From: Flavobacterium sp. UBA2787
GTDB lineage: Bacteria > Bacteroidota > Bacteroidia > Flavobacteriales > Flavobacteriaceae
Direction of reading: 5' to 3'
DNA length: 64,000 nt
NCBI GenBank assembly: GCA_002352205.1
Contig: DEHZ01000002.1
Location: 186,001-250,000, forward strand
The notes beneath the pieces are model-generated. The model was not told the DNA's origin. It saw nothing but the letters and a program-made list of their open reading frames with translations, and did no database searches. Made by a program: the position numbers and the translations under genes. Below are positions 1 to 9,109 of the stretch, piece after piece (positions within the stretch are counted from its first letter, which is position 1; every line of letters starts with the position of its first letter).

Positions 1-1394
1 GTGACATCATTATCTTTTGTAAAACTTATATTTCCGAATGGAACAGTTGTATAACTATTGTTTTTGATAGCAATAGTGTTTGTGTAAGTAAATCCGGGTC
101 TTGGTTGCGAATTGGCAAATAGCGTAACACTTACATCGGCATACGGTTGAGTTATAGTAATAGGAAAATAATAGGTTGAAGTACCACTTCCTATCGGAGC
201 AGTTATATCCGAATAAGTTGTGGTGGATGAAAAATAAGCAGAAAAAGCTTCGTTTACTTCAAAACTAAAGTGGTAATTGTTATCGGGATTAGGTTCAAAA
301 ATTGTAAAATTACCATTTCCGGAATTTCCATAAATAGTTTCTCCTGAATCATTTATTTCATAAACAAATGAACCGCTGTTAAATAGTATTTCATCTCCCT
401 CTTTTATACCATTATTATTTTCGTCAACAAATGCAATTAAATTTAATTGTTCCGGACATTGACCGTTGTTGGTGCAATCCATTAAACAAAACTCTAATGG
501 AACTGACCATTCACTTACTTGAAAATCTCCAGGCACACCAAAACAAACTGTTCTAACATAAAAAGAATAACATGTATTTTGGGTTAATCCGGTAACTGTA
601 AATGAATTTAACTGAGAAACAATAGTAGTATTTTGATCGGGTTGTTGTCCAACTGGAACGATTGAAATTTGCCAATAGGAATTACTACTATTAGGTTCAG
701 AAGACCAATTAATTGTAGCAGAAGTATCAGTAACGTTTGAAAGTGTTAATTGAATAGGAGCAGAGCAGAATTGATTACAATTGTTTGTGTTTAAAGTAAG
801 GGTTGTTATTGCGAAACAACCTGTAAAAAAATCTTCTACCCGTGCAAATAAAATTTGAACTGGAAATTGCATTGGAGCATATATGTCATTTGGAATTGCA
901 TTAGAATTAAATTCTGCATCACTTAATGTTTCATGGAAACTTACAGTTAATGAGGATGCACCGTTAGTAATTTGAGGAATAGCTTCTTCTAAACTATAAA
1001 TAGCTAATTCCATTGGATCACACCAAAAAAGAGCAGCTGCCAATGGTAAAGGTGTTTGATTTACTAACAATTCAAAAGAGGTAAATTCAACCTCACTTGT
1101 TTCAATATTTTCTACTCTAACATAAATTGTTTGCGGATTATTAATGTTCATGAAGGAAGATGAATTCGGAATGGAAGTAGCATTATTCTCTGCATCTAAC
1201 TGCGTTTCATGATAAGTAACAGTATAGTCATTTGGATTTGAAACACTACTTAAAATTACTGATTGATTTATAGTTAAATCAAATACTGCTGCTCCGCCTA
1301 GACCACATGCAGTTAAATCGGGAGGCGTTGTAATTTGAGCAAAAAATGAATTCGATACTAAAAGAAGAAAAAGAAAAAGTAAAGTTTTTTTCAT
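1..1394 (-). CDS. Secreted modular protein with fibronectin type III-like domain (5' part only)
   Basis: The frame starts at the ATG at 1394 and stays open to the window edge, giving about 464 residues with the C-terminus missing. The first 20 residues are a signal peptide ending FFAQ. Two copies of a flavobacterial adhesin-like module follow; each carries a FHET/YHET-x-x-DAE-x-N signature and a YVRVE or FARVE strand (about residues 20-115 and 125-205). Next comes a fibronectin type III-like domain (about 210-310, with SATINWSSEPNSSNSYWQIS and TGLTQNTCYSFYVRTVC). A region with DENNNGIKEGDE follows, resembling SdrD/CshA-type calcium-binding repeats. Proteins of this build usually end in a type IX secretion sorting domain, which would lie outside the window. 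Function is unknown; a surface or secreted adhesin-like protein is the best guess. Confidence 0.75.
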   Translation of the reverse strand, partial: MKKTLLFLFLLLVSNSFFAQITTPPDLTACGLGGAAVFDLTINQSVILSSVSNPNDYTVTYHETQLDAENNATSIPNSSSFMNINNPQTIYVRVENIETSEVEFTSFELLVNQTPLPLAAALFWCDPMELAIYSLEEAIPQITNGASSLTVSFHETLSDAEFNSNAIPNDIYAPMQFPVQILFARVEDFFTGCFAITTLTLNTNNCNQFCSAPIQLTLSNVTDTSATINWSSEPNSSNSYWQISIVPVGQQPDQNTTIVSQLNSFTVTGLTQNTCYSFYVRTVCFGVPGDFQVSEWSVPLEFCLMDCTNNGQCPEQLNLIAFVDENNNGIKEGDEILFNSGSFVYEINDSGETIYGNSGNGNFTIFEPNPDNNYHFSFEVNEAFSAYFSSTTTYSDITAPIGSGTSTYYFPITITQPYADVSVTLFANSQPRPGFTYTNTIAIKNNSYTTVPFGNISFTKDNDV

Positions 1395-1413
1395 CGTATT
1401 GGTTTTGGTTAAT

Positions 1414-1421
1414 CAAATATA
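1414..1421 (-). promoter_or_regulatory. Putative Bacteroidota -7 box
   Basis: TATATTTG on the minus strand, about 20 nt upstream of the secreted modular protein start. It matches the TAnnTTTG consensus, but no -33 TTTG is visible at the usual spacing. Confidence 0.4.
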
Positions 1422-1473
1422 ATTGATTTTTAGACAATTATAATTATGGGAATGAGAATTCTTCAGGTTTGAA

Positions 1474-2682
1474 CTAGAATTTGTTGACACTCTCACTCAC
1501 AATAAACCCGCTCGTCCACGCATTTTGAAAATTAAACCCACCCGTAATAGCATCAATATTCACAATTTCTCCTGCAAAAAATACTTTTGGTAGTAATTTG
1601 CTTTCCATTGTTTTAAAATTAATTTCTTTTAAATCGATTCCTCCTGCTGTGACAAATTCTTCTTTAAAAGTGCTTTTTCCATTTACTTGAAATTTTCCAT
1701 TGGTGAGTTGTAAAGCTAAATTTTGGAGTTGTTTTTTAGACAAATCTGCCCATTTTGTTTCCATTGAAATTTCGGAAGCTAGAACCAAACTTTCCCATAA
1801 TCGATTTGGGAAATCAAAAGGGGATTTTTTAGCTACTACTTTTTTGGCGTGTTCCAATTTGAGTTCTTTCAATTGGTTTTCAGTTTCTTCAAAAGTGGAA
1901 TCGTTGAGCCAATTAACTTCCAAAATAAATTGATAATTTTTATCAAATAACTCTCGAGCTCCCCAAGCGGAAAGTCGCAAAATTCCCGGACCACTCATTC
2001 CCCAATGCGTGATCAAAAGCGGTCCCGAAGCCGAAAGTTTTGAGTTTTGCACTTTTACTGAGGCAAAAGCTGAAACACCCATCAAATCCTTAATTCGATT
2101 GTCTTTGATATTAAATGTAAATAACGAAGGAACCGGAGGAACAATCGTATGACCTAATTTTTCCAACATTTCCCAAATTTTTGGGTTACTTCCGGTAGTC
2201 ATCACTAAATTGTCACATCGAAAAGTTTGTTGATTAGTTTCCACTTTCCAATTATCTTCCGAACGGAAAATAGACTGCACACTTTGTCCGGTTAGAATTT
2301 CAATTTTATGTTTTTTGGTTGCATTTAAAAAGCAATCAATAATCGTTTGAGAAGAATCTGAAACCGGAAACATTCGTCCGTCTTCTTCGATTTTTAATTC
2401 TACACCATGTTTTTCAAACCATTCAATCGTATCTCCGGAACAAAATTGATGAAACGGACCACGCAACTCTTTTTCGCCCCGCGGATAAAATTTCACTAAA
2501 TCATTCGGAACAAAACACGCATGCGTCACGTTGCATCTTCCGCCACCGGAAACACGCACTTTCGTGAGCACTTCTTTCCCACGTTCCAAAATGGCAATTT
2601 TATAATTAGGGTTTTTTTCGGCGAGGTTGATAGCGGTAAAAAAACCGGCTGCACCACCACCTACAATCAGGACATCATACAT
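1474..2682 (-). CDS. HI0933-family NAD(P)/FAD-dependent oxidoreductase
   Basis: This is a 402-residue flavoprotein of the HI0933/BaiN-like family. The N-terminus carries the dinucleotide-binding fold with VGGGAAG (residues 7-13) and ends its beta-alpha-beta unit at ILERG. The family motif KVRVSGGGRCNVTH follows near residue 40. The C-terminus has the second FAD contact, FFAGEIVNIDAITGGFNFQ. Length is normal for the family. The substrate is unknown for most members; some reduce C=C bonds of bile acids. Its ATG overlaps the stop codon of the upstream glycerophosphodiesterase by one base (TAATG), so the two are probably co-transcribed and translationally coupled. It is probably cytoplasmic, since no signal peptide is seen. 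Confidence 0.9.
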   Translation of the reverse strand: MYDVLIVGGGAAGFFTAINLAEKNPNYKIAILERGKEVLTKVRVSGGGRCNVTHACFVPNDLVKFYPRGEKELRGPFHQFCSGDTIEWFEKHGVELKIEEDGRMFPVSDSSQTIIDCFLNATKKHKIEILTGQSVQSIFRSEDNWKVETNQQTFRCDNLVMTTGSNPKIWEMLEKLGHTIVPPVPSLFTFNIKDNRIKDLMGVSAFASVKVQNSKLSASGPLLITHWGMSGPGILRLSAWGARELFDKNYQFILEVNWLNDSTFEETENQLKELKLEHAKKVVAKKSPFDFPNRLWESLVLASEISMETKWADLSKKQLQNLALQLTNGKFQVNGKSTFKEEFVTAGGIDLKEINFKTMESKLLPKVFFAGEIVNIDAITGGFNFQNAWTSGFIVSESVNKF

Positions 2683-3428
2683 TAGTGTAATCTTTCGGGG
2701 AAATTACAAAAAATTCCATCCACACCCAATTCTGTTACAAATTTAATGTCTGTAGGTTCGTTAACTGTGTAGGTATAAATAAGAAAACCTTCGTTGTGAA
2801 TTTGATGCACGTTTTCTTTTGTCAAGGTCTTCCACCAAGGATTGATGGCAACAGCTTTTAACTTTTTTCCTATTGCAATTGCATCTAACGGATTTTCTTC
2901 AGTTAAAATTGCAATGGGAATTTGCTTATCTAATTTTCTAAAAGCTTCTAATTCATCCCATAAGAAACTAGAAATAACAAAATCGTCTTTTTTCCAACCT
3001 CTTTGAAAGTATTTTTGGAGCAATTGGAAAGTAGGTTCAGCTGTATTTTTTCCTTTCAATTCGATATTTAACGCAACTAATCTGTCTGTAGTTTCGATTA
3101 CTACGTCTAACGTTGGAATTTGATGATTTCCTTTCACCACAACTTTTTGTAATTCTTCCCACGTAAATTCTTCAATTTTTCCCGAAGTATCGGTTAAGCT
3201 ATCCAATATTTCATCATGAAAAACGACTAATTCGCCACTCTTTATCAAAAAAACATCAATTTCAATCATATCGACATTCAATTCCAATGCTTTTTTAACG
3301 GAAGCAATCGTGTTTTCTGTTTCATGACCCATGGCACCTCGGTGACCAATGTTAAGCGGTTTTTTCATTTTAGAACAATTCTGTAATGTTAAAGCGAAGA
3401 TAACTAACAAATAGAAATTTGGTTTCAT
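2682..3428 (-). CDS. Glycerophosphodiester phosphodiesterase, probable lipoprotein
   Basis: This 248-residue protein hydrolyses glycerophosphodiesters to glycerol 3-phosphate and an alcohol. The family signature is present: IGHRGAMGHETENT (about 27-40) with the catalytic HR, then EIDV (about 57) and VFHDE (about 70) with the second catalytic His. The end of the TIM barrel reads YTYTVNEP...DGIFCNFPE. The N-terminus is a hydrophobic segment followed by LQNCS. This may be a lipobox but has an atypical residue before Cys, so the protein is exported and perhaps lipid-anchored. It is first in a two-gene unit with the flavoprotein. Confidence 0.9.
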   Translation of the reverse strand: MKPNFYLLVIFALTLQNCSKMKKPLNIGHRGAMGHETENTIASVKKALELNVDMIEIDVFLIKSGELVVFHDEILDSLTDTSGKIEEFTWEELQKVVVKGNHQIPTLDVVIETTDRLVALNIELKGKNTAEPTFQLLQKYFQRGWKKDDFVISSFLWDELEAFRKLDKQIPIAILTEENPLDAIAIGKKLKAVAINPWWKTLTKENVHQIHNEGFLIYTYTVNEPTDIKFVTELGVDGIFCNFPERLH

Positions 3429-3507
3429 TGGAAAAGATTTTCACAAAGTTTAGAAATCAATTTCACAAAGCTTATTTTTCAGCATCAAGATTAGGTTAAT
3501 TTTATTT

Positions 3508-3593
3508 TGACACGAATTTCACAGATTTACACTAATATTCTCTTTCAATACTATTCTTAATTGATTTTTATAGATCTGAGCTAATCCGTGTCA
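3508..3593. repeat. Imperfect intergenic inverted repeat
   Basis: The arms are 3508-3528 (TGACACGAATTTCACAGATTT) and 3572-3593; read on the other strand, the second begins TGACACGGATTAGCTCAGATC. They match at the TGACACG ends and at CAGATnT, with an AT-rich loop of about 43 nt. The element lies just downstream of the 1235-residue lipoprotein gene, between two minus-strand units. From general knowledge, palindromes built on CACGAATTTCACAGATT recur in intergenic regions of Flavobacteriia. It may act as a transcript end. Confidence 0.55.
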
Positions 3594-3608
3594 ACATCAT
3601 CATTGAAA

Positions 3609-6600
3609 TTAAAAATTAAACTTCATCCCAAAAGCAATCCTTCCGCCATCACTTGAATGAAAATACGAAATTGTAGAAGAAATCATGTTACTACTATTCA
3701 GCCATAATCCAAATCCGGAAGATTGATGCCATTTTGAAGTACTTTCGCCAGGAAACCAAACCCTTCCGTAATCAAATCCAACAAAAGCACCGTAATTAAC
3801 AGGAGCAAAAGGATTTTTAATTTGTCCGATTGCGTATCGTAAATCGGTTCCTTGAAAAGCCGCCGTTTTTCCGGAAAAACGATTGTCTCTAAAACCTCGC
3901 AAATCATTATCGCCACCCAAATTGGCCGCTTGATAAAATTCGTACGTTGAACTGAAAAGTGATTTTCCTTTGATAGTTGTTTCTAAAATCCATTGAGAAT
4001 CGGGTGTCAATCGGAAAACAAAATTTACAGCAGCTTCTGCCGAAGGAACTTGTCTTGAAAAATCACCTAAATTAGCATTCCATTTTCCTAAAATCTGAAA
4101 GCCCATTCCCAAAGACGGAATAAAAGGATTATCATAATTTTTAAACTGATATTCTAATCCAACTCCGGCAAAATTTTGATAATCAAAAACACGGTCATTT
4201 ACAACATCGGTTGTAATAAATCGATCGGGAGTGTCTTCTACTTTGTAGGCTTCAAAATTTACACGACCGGTAAAACTTGAGCTTTTGGTTTTTTGCCAGA
4301 CTAGACCCGGACTCACTTTATAGGAAGCGATGCGAACTCGATTAAAATCAAATTCATCTGCATCATTGGTAGTTGCGTTTCCAAAACCAAAAAAGTTCTG
4401 TACAAAATTAGAACTGGTTGCTTGAGCGTCAATAACTAAATCAAAAAGGGAAAATGCTTTTTTTACAATGCCGGAATAACCTAATTCATATCCTTTGGTT
4501 GCAAAATAATAGTTGAGATCGGCTGTGTGTTTTTGTGAAAATGGATTGCCTAAATATCCTTTTTTGGTAAAATCCAAACGAACTCCTAATCGAATGCCGT
4601 CATCGGGATTATAGCCAACTAAAGGAACTCCGGTAAATTCATCAAAATTTGGTTTTTTATAATTGTAGGTATTCGTTTCATAATCGTTTGAAAGTAAAAC
4701 AGTTGTGTTTTTGTCTACATTTAAAATATTATTCGATTTAAAATCATGAATTTTGACTTTTTTACCGTTTTCAATCACATACGAATCTTGGTTTAAACCA
4801 CCAATTAATCTAATTTTGATGTTCTTAAATTCTTTCCCTTCCATACTAAATTCGTCTTTTCCTTCCAATCCAAAAAGCCATATTTCTTTGGTTTGTTTTT
4901 TGGTAAATGTTTTTTCAAAAATAATGTTGGCAGGTGTTTTCTTTCCGTTATAAACCACAACAGAAGTTCTGCCATTGGATAAACGATTAATCACAAAAAC
5001 ATCATCTTGCATGGTTCCAACTATTAATGTTTTTTTGTCTAACAACTTCTGATAATGTTGTGCTGTTTGATTTAACTTTTTAAGACGGTTTCTTAAGTAC
5101 AGTTTGAGTTTTGTAGTGGTTTCGTCTTGCAATTTATAAGGCAATTGTAGAAATGCTTTATTGATAACGTCGTTAGTTAAATTGTCCTGAATAAATTTTG
5201 CCTGTTTTTCCCATGCTTTTTCATCAATATCCGATAAAAGAGCCAAATCTAAAGCATACGCTTGCTTATTGAAATTTTTGGTTTGTTTTAGATTGTAGGT
5301 ATAGGAATGCATTTGACCCATAGCCGGAATACTTTTCAACAGCCACAAAAACGCTCCGTCATATTTGGCAAAAGCTTGGTCGCGATTAAACGAAATCGGG
5401 CGGTAAATAGTTTTCTCTTTCTCTTGATGAACTCCCCAACGCCAGTTTTTTTCTTGCCTATCCCAATCGCCGATGAGCATATCAAAAAGTCGGGCTCTAA
5501 TATATTTTTCTTGATCTACCACATGATTTTTATCGGTTCTAATGTTGTGAAGCATTTCATCCGTATCAATAATGGAAGACGGTTTTCCAAAAGAAGAAAG
5601 ACTTTTTTGCGAAGAATTTATTTTTTCTGAAATAAAATATAAATTACCCCCAAAATTTTCGTTGTAATTGCCTAAGCTATTTTGATTAGGAATGTAAAAT
5701 AATTTCGGTTGTGTTGAACTAACGCCAATTGCCTGAGAAAGTCCGGAAATAACCAACGGCGTAAACGGATGAATTGTGGTGAAATAATCCCTCAAAAAAT
5801 CTTCTGAAAGAGCATTATCGGCCTGATTTTTTTGCTTTTCATTTTTATAAGCCAACGATTTAAAAAACGAAGAAGCATCTTTTTCAAGCGGAGTCATCAC
5901 AAATTCTTTTCCATTTTTATCTTTTAGTAAAAGGGAGTTTGTTGTTCCTTCATTATCCAAACCGATGGGTTTTAAACCGCCATAAAGCGTGTCTAAACCA
6001 ACAGTTCTTAATGCAATTTCTTGTTTGTAATAGCTTTTGTAATGTTTTCCCCAAAGGAATTGATAAACGTCGCTTTTTCGGCTAACCGGTTTTCCGAAAA
6101 TAGATTTTTTTATGGTTGGTTCAAATTGTTTCGGATAATTTTGATGCTTTATATTTAGTTCAGGTTCTCTTATTTTTTGTTTAAATAACAATACTTCTTT
6201 TCGGTTAGAAGTAGTGTAATAAGAAACGGTTGAAGCTCCGTTTTCATAAACATCCAACACGGCATAACCATAGCCACCATAGCTAAAATCTTTTGGGTTA
6301 ACTGCTCTTGCTGCTGAAAAATGAGCACCGGAACCACTAATGATTTGTTGAATACCATCTTTGTTGATGTACTGCAAATTTTGTTCATGACCGGAAACTA
6401 CGACAACATGATTGTATTTTTGCACAGTAGATTTTATTCTATCGGCCATTTCGCGATAGGAAGCATGTTGCAAATCCTCGATTTTATAGCCGCTTGCTTT
6501 TCGGAAAAGATTATAAACACTTCCGGCAATTGGAAGAGGAATTTTCGTGTCAAACGGAAAAAGTTGTTCGTTCAAGGAATACTGACCACCATAAATTCCA

Positions 6601-7316
6601 TTACTCAAAAGCGGATGATGAATGGCTAAGAGAATTGTTTTTTCTTGATTTTCCAATAGATGACTGTCGAGTTCATCAAAAAATTGTTCTCGGGTTTTAA
6701 TGCTGCATCCTTTGTTAATTTCGGTGTGCTCATTCCAATCTTCCAGAAACCATTGCGAGTCGATGGCAACCAATTCAACTTCATTGCTCAGCGATATAAA
6801 TTCAATACCACATGCATTTTGAGGAATTAGTTGGCTTTCCTTTTTCTTATATTTTGAAATAAAATTTTCTTGAGCAAAAATGGAAGAAGTTGAATTTCCC
6901 CAATCGCTTTTGCCGGGAATAAAAAATACTTTTCCTTTGAATTTTTCGGTTAAATTTAATTGATTGGTTATTTTTTCTTCGGCTTTTGTTTTGTTTTGAT
7001 TGAATCCGTTTAACGGAAAAATAGTATTGCCTAAAAAAAGAGTTGTACTGTTTTTTGAAGCTTTTTCCAATCTTTTTTTAAAATTGGATAGGGAAGGAGT
7101 TGCTTCGTCATTTTGAGTATTAGCTGCATTTCCGGTTAAAAAAACCGAATAAACAATAGTCGTAGTATCAAGCGTTTGATTGTTATAAAACGATGTTGCC
7201 TGACTTCCCATTTGAGTTTTGTAGGAAGTGCAACCGGTCAATAATCCAATAAAAAACAATAGAACAATTCGTTGTCGAAGTGGCTTTGAAACATGATTTA
7301 TGCTGAAAAATTTCAT
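3609..7316 (-). CDS. Metallophosphoesterase-like / Omp85-like barrel fusion lipoprotein
   Basis: This is a 1235-residue protein. The signal peptide ends at a good lipobox, LLTGC (Cys about 29). Residues about 55-370 follow the fold of flavobacterial metallophosphoesterases. Landmarks are FLTGN (family FLIGD), TLFLGNTIFP (family LFLGDNIYP), FIPGKSDW (family IPGNHDW), AIHHPLLSNG (kept) and VVVSGHEQNLQY (family SGHEHNLQY). Several metal ligands are therefore replaced, so phosphatase activity is doubtful. The middle (about 400-880) is a long region without a domain I can name. The last 330 or so residues resemble an Omp85/surface-antigen barrel, with repeated aromatic beta-strands and a terminal Phe (GMKFNF). 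It is likely an outer-membrane protein with an exposed or periplasmic enzyme-like domain. It is transcribed alone. Confidence 0.8.
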   Translation of the reverse strand: MKFFSINHVSKPLRQRIVLLFFIGLLTGCTSYKTQMGSQATSFYNNQTLDTTTIVYSVFLTGNAANTQNDEATPSLSNFKKRLEKASKNSTTLFLGNTIFPLNGFNQNKTKAEEKITNQLNLTEKFKGKVFFIPGKSDWGNSTSSIFAQENFISKYKKKESQLIPQNACGIEFISLSNEVELVAIDSQWFLEDWNEHTEINKGCSIKTREQFFDELDSHLLENQEKTILLAIHHPLLSNGIYGGQYSLNEQLFPFDTKIPLPIAGSVYNLFRKASGYKIEDLQHASYREMADRIKSTVQKYNHVVVVSGHEQNLQYINKDGIQQIISGSGAHFSAARAVNPKDFSYGGYGYAVLDVYENGASTVSYYTTSNRKEVLLFKQKIREPELNIKHQNYPKQFEPTIKKSIFGKPVSRKSDVYQFLWGKHYKSYYKQEIALRTVGLDTLYGGLKPIGLDNEGTTNSLLLKDKNGKEFVMTPLEKDASSFFKSLAYKNEKQKNQADNALSEDFLRDYFTTIHPFTPLVISGLSQAIGVSSTQPKLFYIPNQNSLGNYNENFGGNLYFISEKINSSQKSLSSFGKPSSIIDTDEMLHNIRTDKNHVVDQEKYIRARLFDMLIGDWDRQEKNWRWGVHQEKEKTIYRPISFNRDQAFAKYDGAFLWLLKSIPAMGQMHSYTYNLKQTKNFNKQAYALDLALLSDIDEKAWEKQAKFIQDNLTNDVINKAFLQLPYKLQDETTTKLKLYLRNRLKKLNQTAQHYQKLLDKKTLIVGTMQDDVFVINRLSNGRTSVVVYNGKKTPANIIFEKTFTKKQTKEIWLFGLEGKDEFSMEGKEFKNIKIRLIGGLNQDSYVIENGKKVKIHDFKSNNILNVDKNTTVLLSNDYETNTYNYKKPNFDEFTGVPLVGYNPDDGIRLGVRLDFTKKGYLGNPFSQKHTADLNYYFATKGYELGYSGIVKKAFSLFDLVIDAQATSSNFVQNFFGFGNATTNDADEFDFNRVRIASYKVSPGLVWQKTKSSSFTGRVNFEAYKVEDTPDRFITTDVVNDRVFDYQNFAGVGLEYQFKNYDNPFIPSLGMGFQILGKWNANLGDFSRQVPSAEAAVNFVFRLTPDSQWILETTIKGKSLFSSTYEFYQAANLGGDNDLRGFRDNRFSGKTAAFQGTDLRYAIGQIKNPFAPVNYGAFVGFDYGRVWFPGESTSKWHQSSGFGLWLNSSNMISSTISYFHSSDGGRIAFGMKFNF

Positions 7317-7345
7317 TAAAAAAAGTTGTTTTTTATTGATGTGTT

Positions 7346-7353
7346 CAAATATA
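7346..7353 (-). promoter_or_regulatory. Putative -7 box of the phosphoesterase-barrel gene
   Basis: TATATTTG on the minus strand, 30 nt upstream of the start codon. It is an exact match to TAnnTTTG; no convincing -33 box is visible. Confidence 0.45.
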
Positions 7354-7390
7354 GGAATAAAGCAAGTAATCTTTTAACTCTAAAAAAAAT

Positions 7391-7435
7391 GATTTAAAAA
7401 AAGCGTTTACAATCTGTTTGATTATAAACGCTTTT
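7391..7435 (-). terminator. Intrinsic terminator of the maltodextrin operon
   Basis: A perfect 11-bp stem (7399-7409 with 7425-7435, AAAAGCGTTTA) has a 15-nt loop. On the minus strand it is followed by a T-rich run. It lies 25 nt past the stop codon of the GH13 lipoprotein gene, the last gene of the operon. Confidence 0.85.
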
Positions 7436-7459
7436 GATTAAGTAAAAGTATTTTTGAAT

Positions 7460-9109
7460 TTATTTACTCTCCAACAACACAATTCCCATTTGACTATCAA
7501 TCATCACTTTTCCATCTTTTACGGTAGTTGAAATTCCGGAAAAAGCATCGTGAACTTCTGTGCCATCTTCAAAAATGGTTGAGACATTGATTTCTTTTTT
7601 ACCGAAAGGCAATTCCAAACCAATTACCACTTTATCTGTAAAATCACCTTTGGTAAATGTTCTACTAAAAGTATAAAACGGAGCTTTAGAAATTTCTTTA
7701 TGAATTCCCGCTCCAACAGCCGGATGGTTTTTTCTAAACTGACCTATTTTTTGAAAATGCGTCAATACATTTTTGGTGTTTTCATTGGTTTTGATGTCTT
7801 CCCAGTTCATAAACGAACGTAAGGTAGCATCGCCCTCGGTTCCTTCAATTTCTAATGACCGAGCTGTTTCATCGCCATAATAGACTTGTGAAATTCCGGG
7901 TGTTAGTAATAATTTTGTTCCGGCATCAAATGCTTTTTCTCTTTTTTTATCAAATGGCCAGCCATCATCGTGCGAAGAAACATAGTTCATCACACTCAAC
8001 CCTTTTAAATCGGAACTTAAAACCGAAGAATAAGTATTGAAAAGTTCTTCGTACGGTTTATTGGCATCGCCTTTAAAATCAAAATTGATGAGTGAAATAA
8101 ATCCGTTTTCAAAGTAATTCACTTTTTTATCGCCAAAATTATAAAGTTGTTTACCACTGATGCCGTAACCGTACACTTCACCCACAATAAAAAATTCATT
8201 ATCGTCTAGCACTTTGGCAGGATTGTCTTTTTTGTATTGTGCAAAAGCGTCTTTACACACTTTTTCAAAATCAGCCCAAACGTCTTCGGTGGTGTGTTTT
8301 ACTGTATCCACTCGATAACCATCAATTCCATAATCGGTGATGTAATCGGACAACCATTTCATAATGTAGTATTTCGGTGCTCTTGGATAACCTGTTCGTT
8401 TGAAAAATTCATCTAACTCGGCAACTTCTTGTTCGTAACGACCTTCTTTTTTCCATTTTTCAACTAAAGCTGGAGGCAATTCAACATCCTCATTACTTTC
8501 GGTTTTAATGTCCGGAAGATTTTCAACTAACGTACAATCAATGAAGTTTTGATACGTGTCATACGAACATTTTGGACCGGTTCGCACCCAACTTTCAGGC
8601 CAAACAGGATCTAATTCGGTTACAGGCCCGGTGTGATTAATCACGGCATCCAACACAATTCGGATTCCTTTGGCGTGAGCTTTTTCAACCAATTCTTTCA
8701 AATCATCTTTTGATCCAAAACTTGGGTCGATGCTTGTCCAATCTTTCGTCCAATAGCCGTGGAAACCATACGAATTTCCGGTTCCTTCATCCACTGATCC
8801 GTGAATTTGTTCCACAACAGGAGTCATCCAAATGGCATTAATTCCCAAATCGGTAAAATAGCCTTCGTCAATTTTTTGCGTAATCCCTTTGATATCGCCA
8901 CCCATAAAATTACGAAGTACGCCGGTTTCTTTATCTCTTCGAATGATTGAGTCATTTTCAGGATTTCCGTTGTTAAATCGGTCGATAAGTAGGAAGTACA
9001 AATTGGCACCTTCCCAAACAAAAGGTGTTTCCACTTGAACGGTTTCTTTTTTTGGTGAACATCCTGCAATCATACAACATAAGATTAGTGTGGAAAAGAA
9101 TTGTTTCAT
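7460..9109 (-). CDS. GH13 alpha-amylase lipoprotein (SusG-like role)
   Basis: This is a 549-residue alpha-amylase-family glycoside hydrolase that cuts alpha-1,4-glucans. The signal peptide ends with lipobox IAGC (Cys17), so it is a lipoprotein of the outer membrane or periplasm. GH13 regions are intact: region I DAVINH (154-159), region II GYRVDTVKH with nucleophile D268, region III FIVGEVYG with acid/base E311, and region IV SSHDDG with H380 and D381. A beta-sandwich C-domain follows and ends at residue 549. Its ATG overlaps the stop of the upstream GH31 gene by 4 nt (ATGA), which indicates translational coupling. As the last gene of the operon it is followed by a strong terminator. Substrate range (starch or maltodextrin) is inferred from context. 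Confidence 0.92.
   Translation of the reverse strand: MKQFFSTLILCCMIAGCSPKKETVQVETPFVWEGANLYFLLIDRFNNGNPENDSIIRRDKETGVLRNFMGGDIKGITQKIDEGYFTDLGINAIWMTPVVEQIHGSVDEGTGNSYGFHGYWTKDWTSIDPSFGSKDDLKELVEKAHAKGIRIVLDAVINHTGPVTELDPVWPESWVRTGPKCSYDTYQNFIDCTLVENLPDIKTESNEDVELPPALVEKWKKEGRYEQEVAELDEFFKRTGYPRAPKYYIMKWLSDYITDYGIDGYRVDTVKHTTEDVWADFEKVCKDAFAQYKKDNPAKVLDDNEFFIVGEVYGYGISGKQLYNFGDKKVNYFENGFISLINFDFKGDANKPYEELFNTYSSVLSSDLKGLSVMNYVSSHDDGWPFDKKREKAFDAGTKLLLTPGISQVYYGDETARSLEIEGTEGDATLRSFMNWEDIKTNENTKNVLTHFQKIGQFRKNHPAVGAGIHKEISKAPFYTFSRTFTKGDFTDKVVIGLELPFGKKEINVSTIFEDGTEVHDAFSGISTTVKDGKVMIDSQMGIVLLESK

Noticed and set aside
5307-5630. Plus-strand frame of 107 codons inside the phosphoesterase-barrel gene
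   Set aside because: Low-complexity translation and full overlap with the long gene on the other strand.
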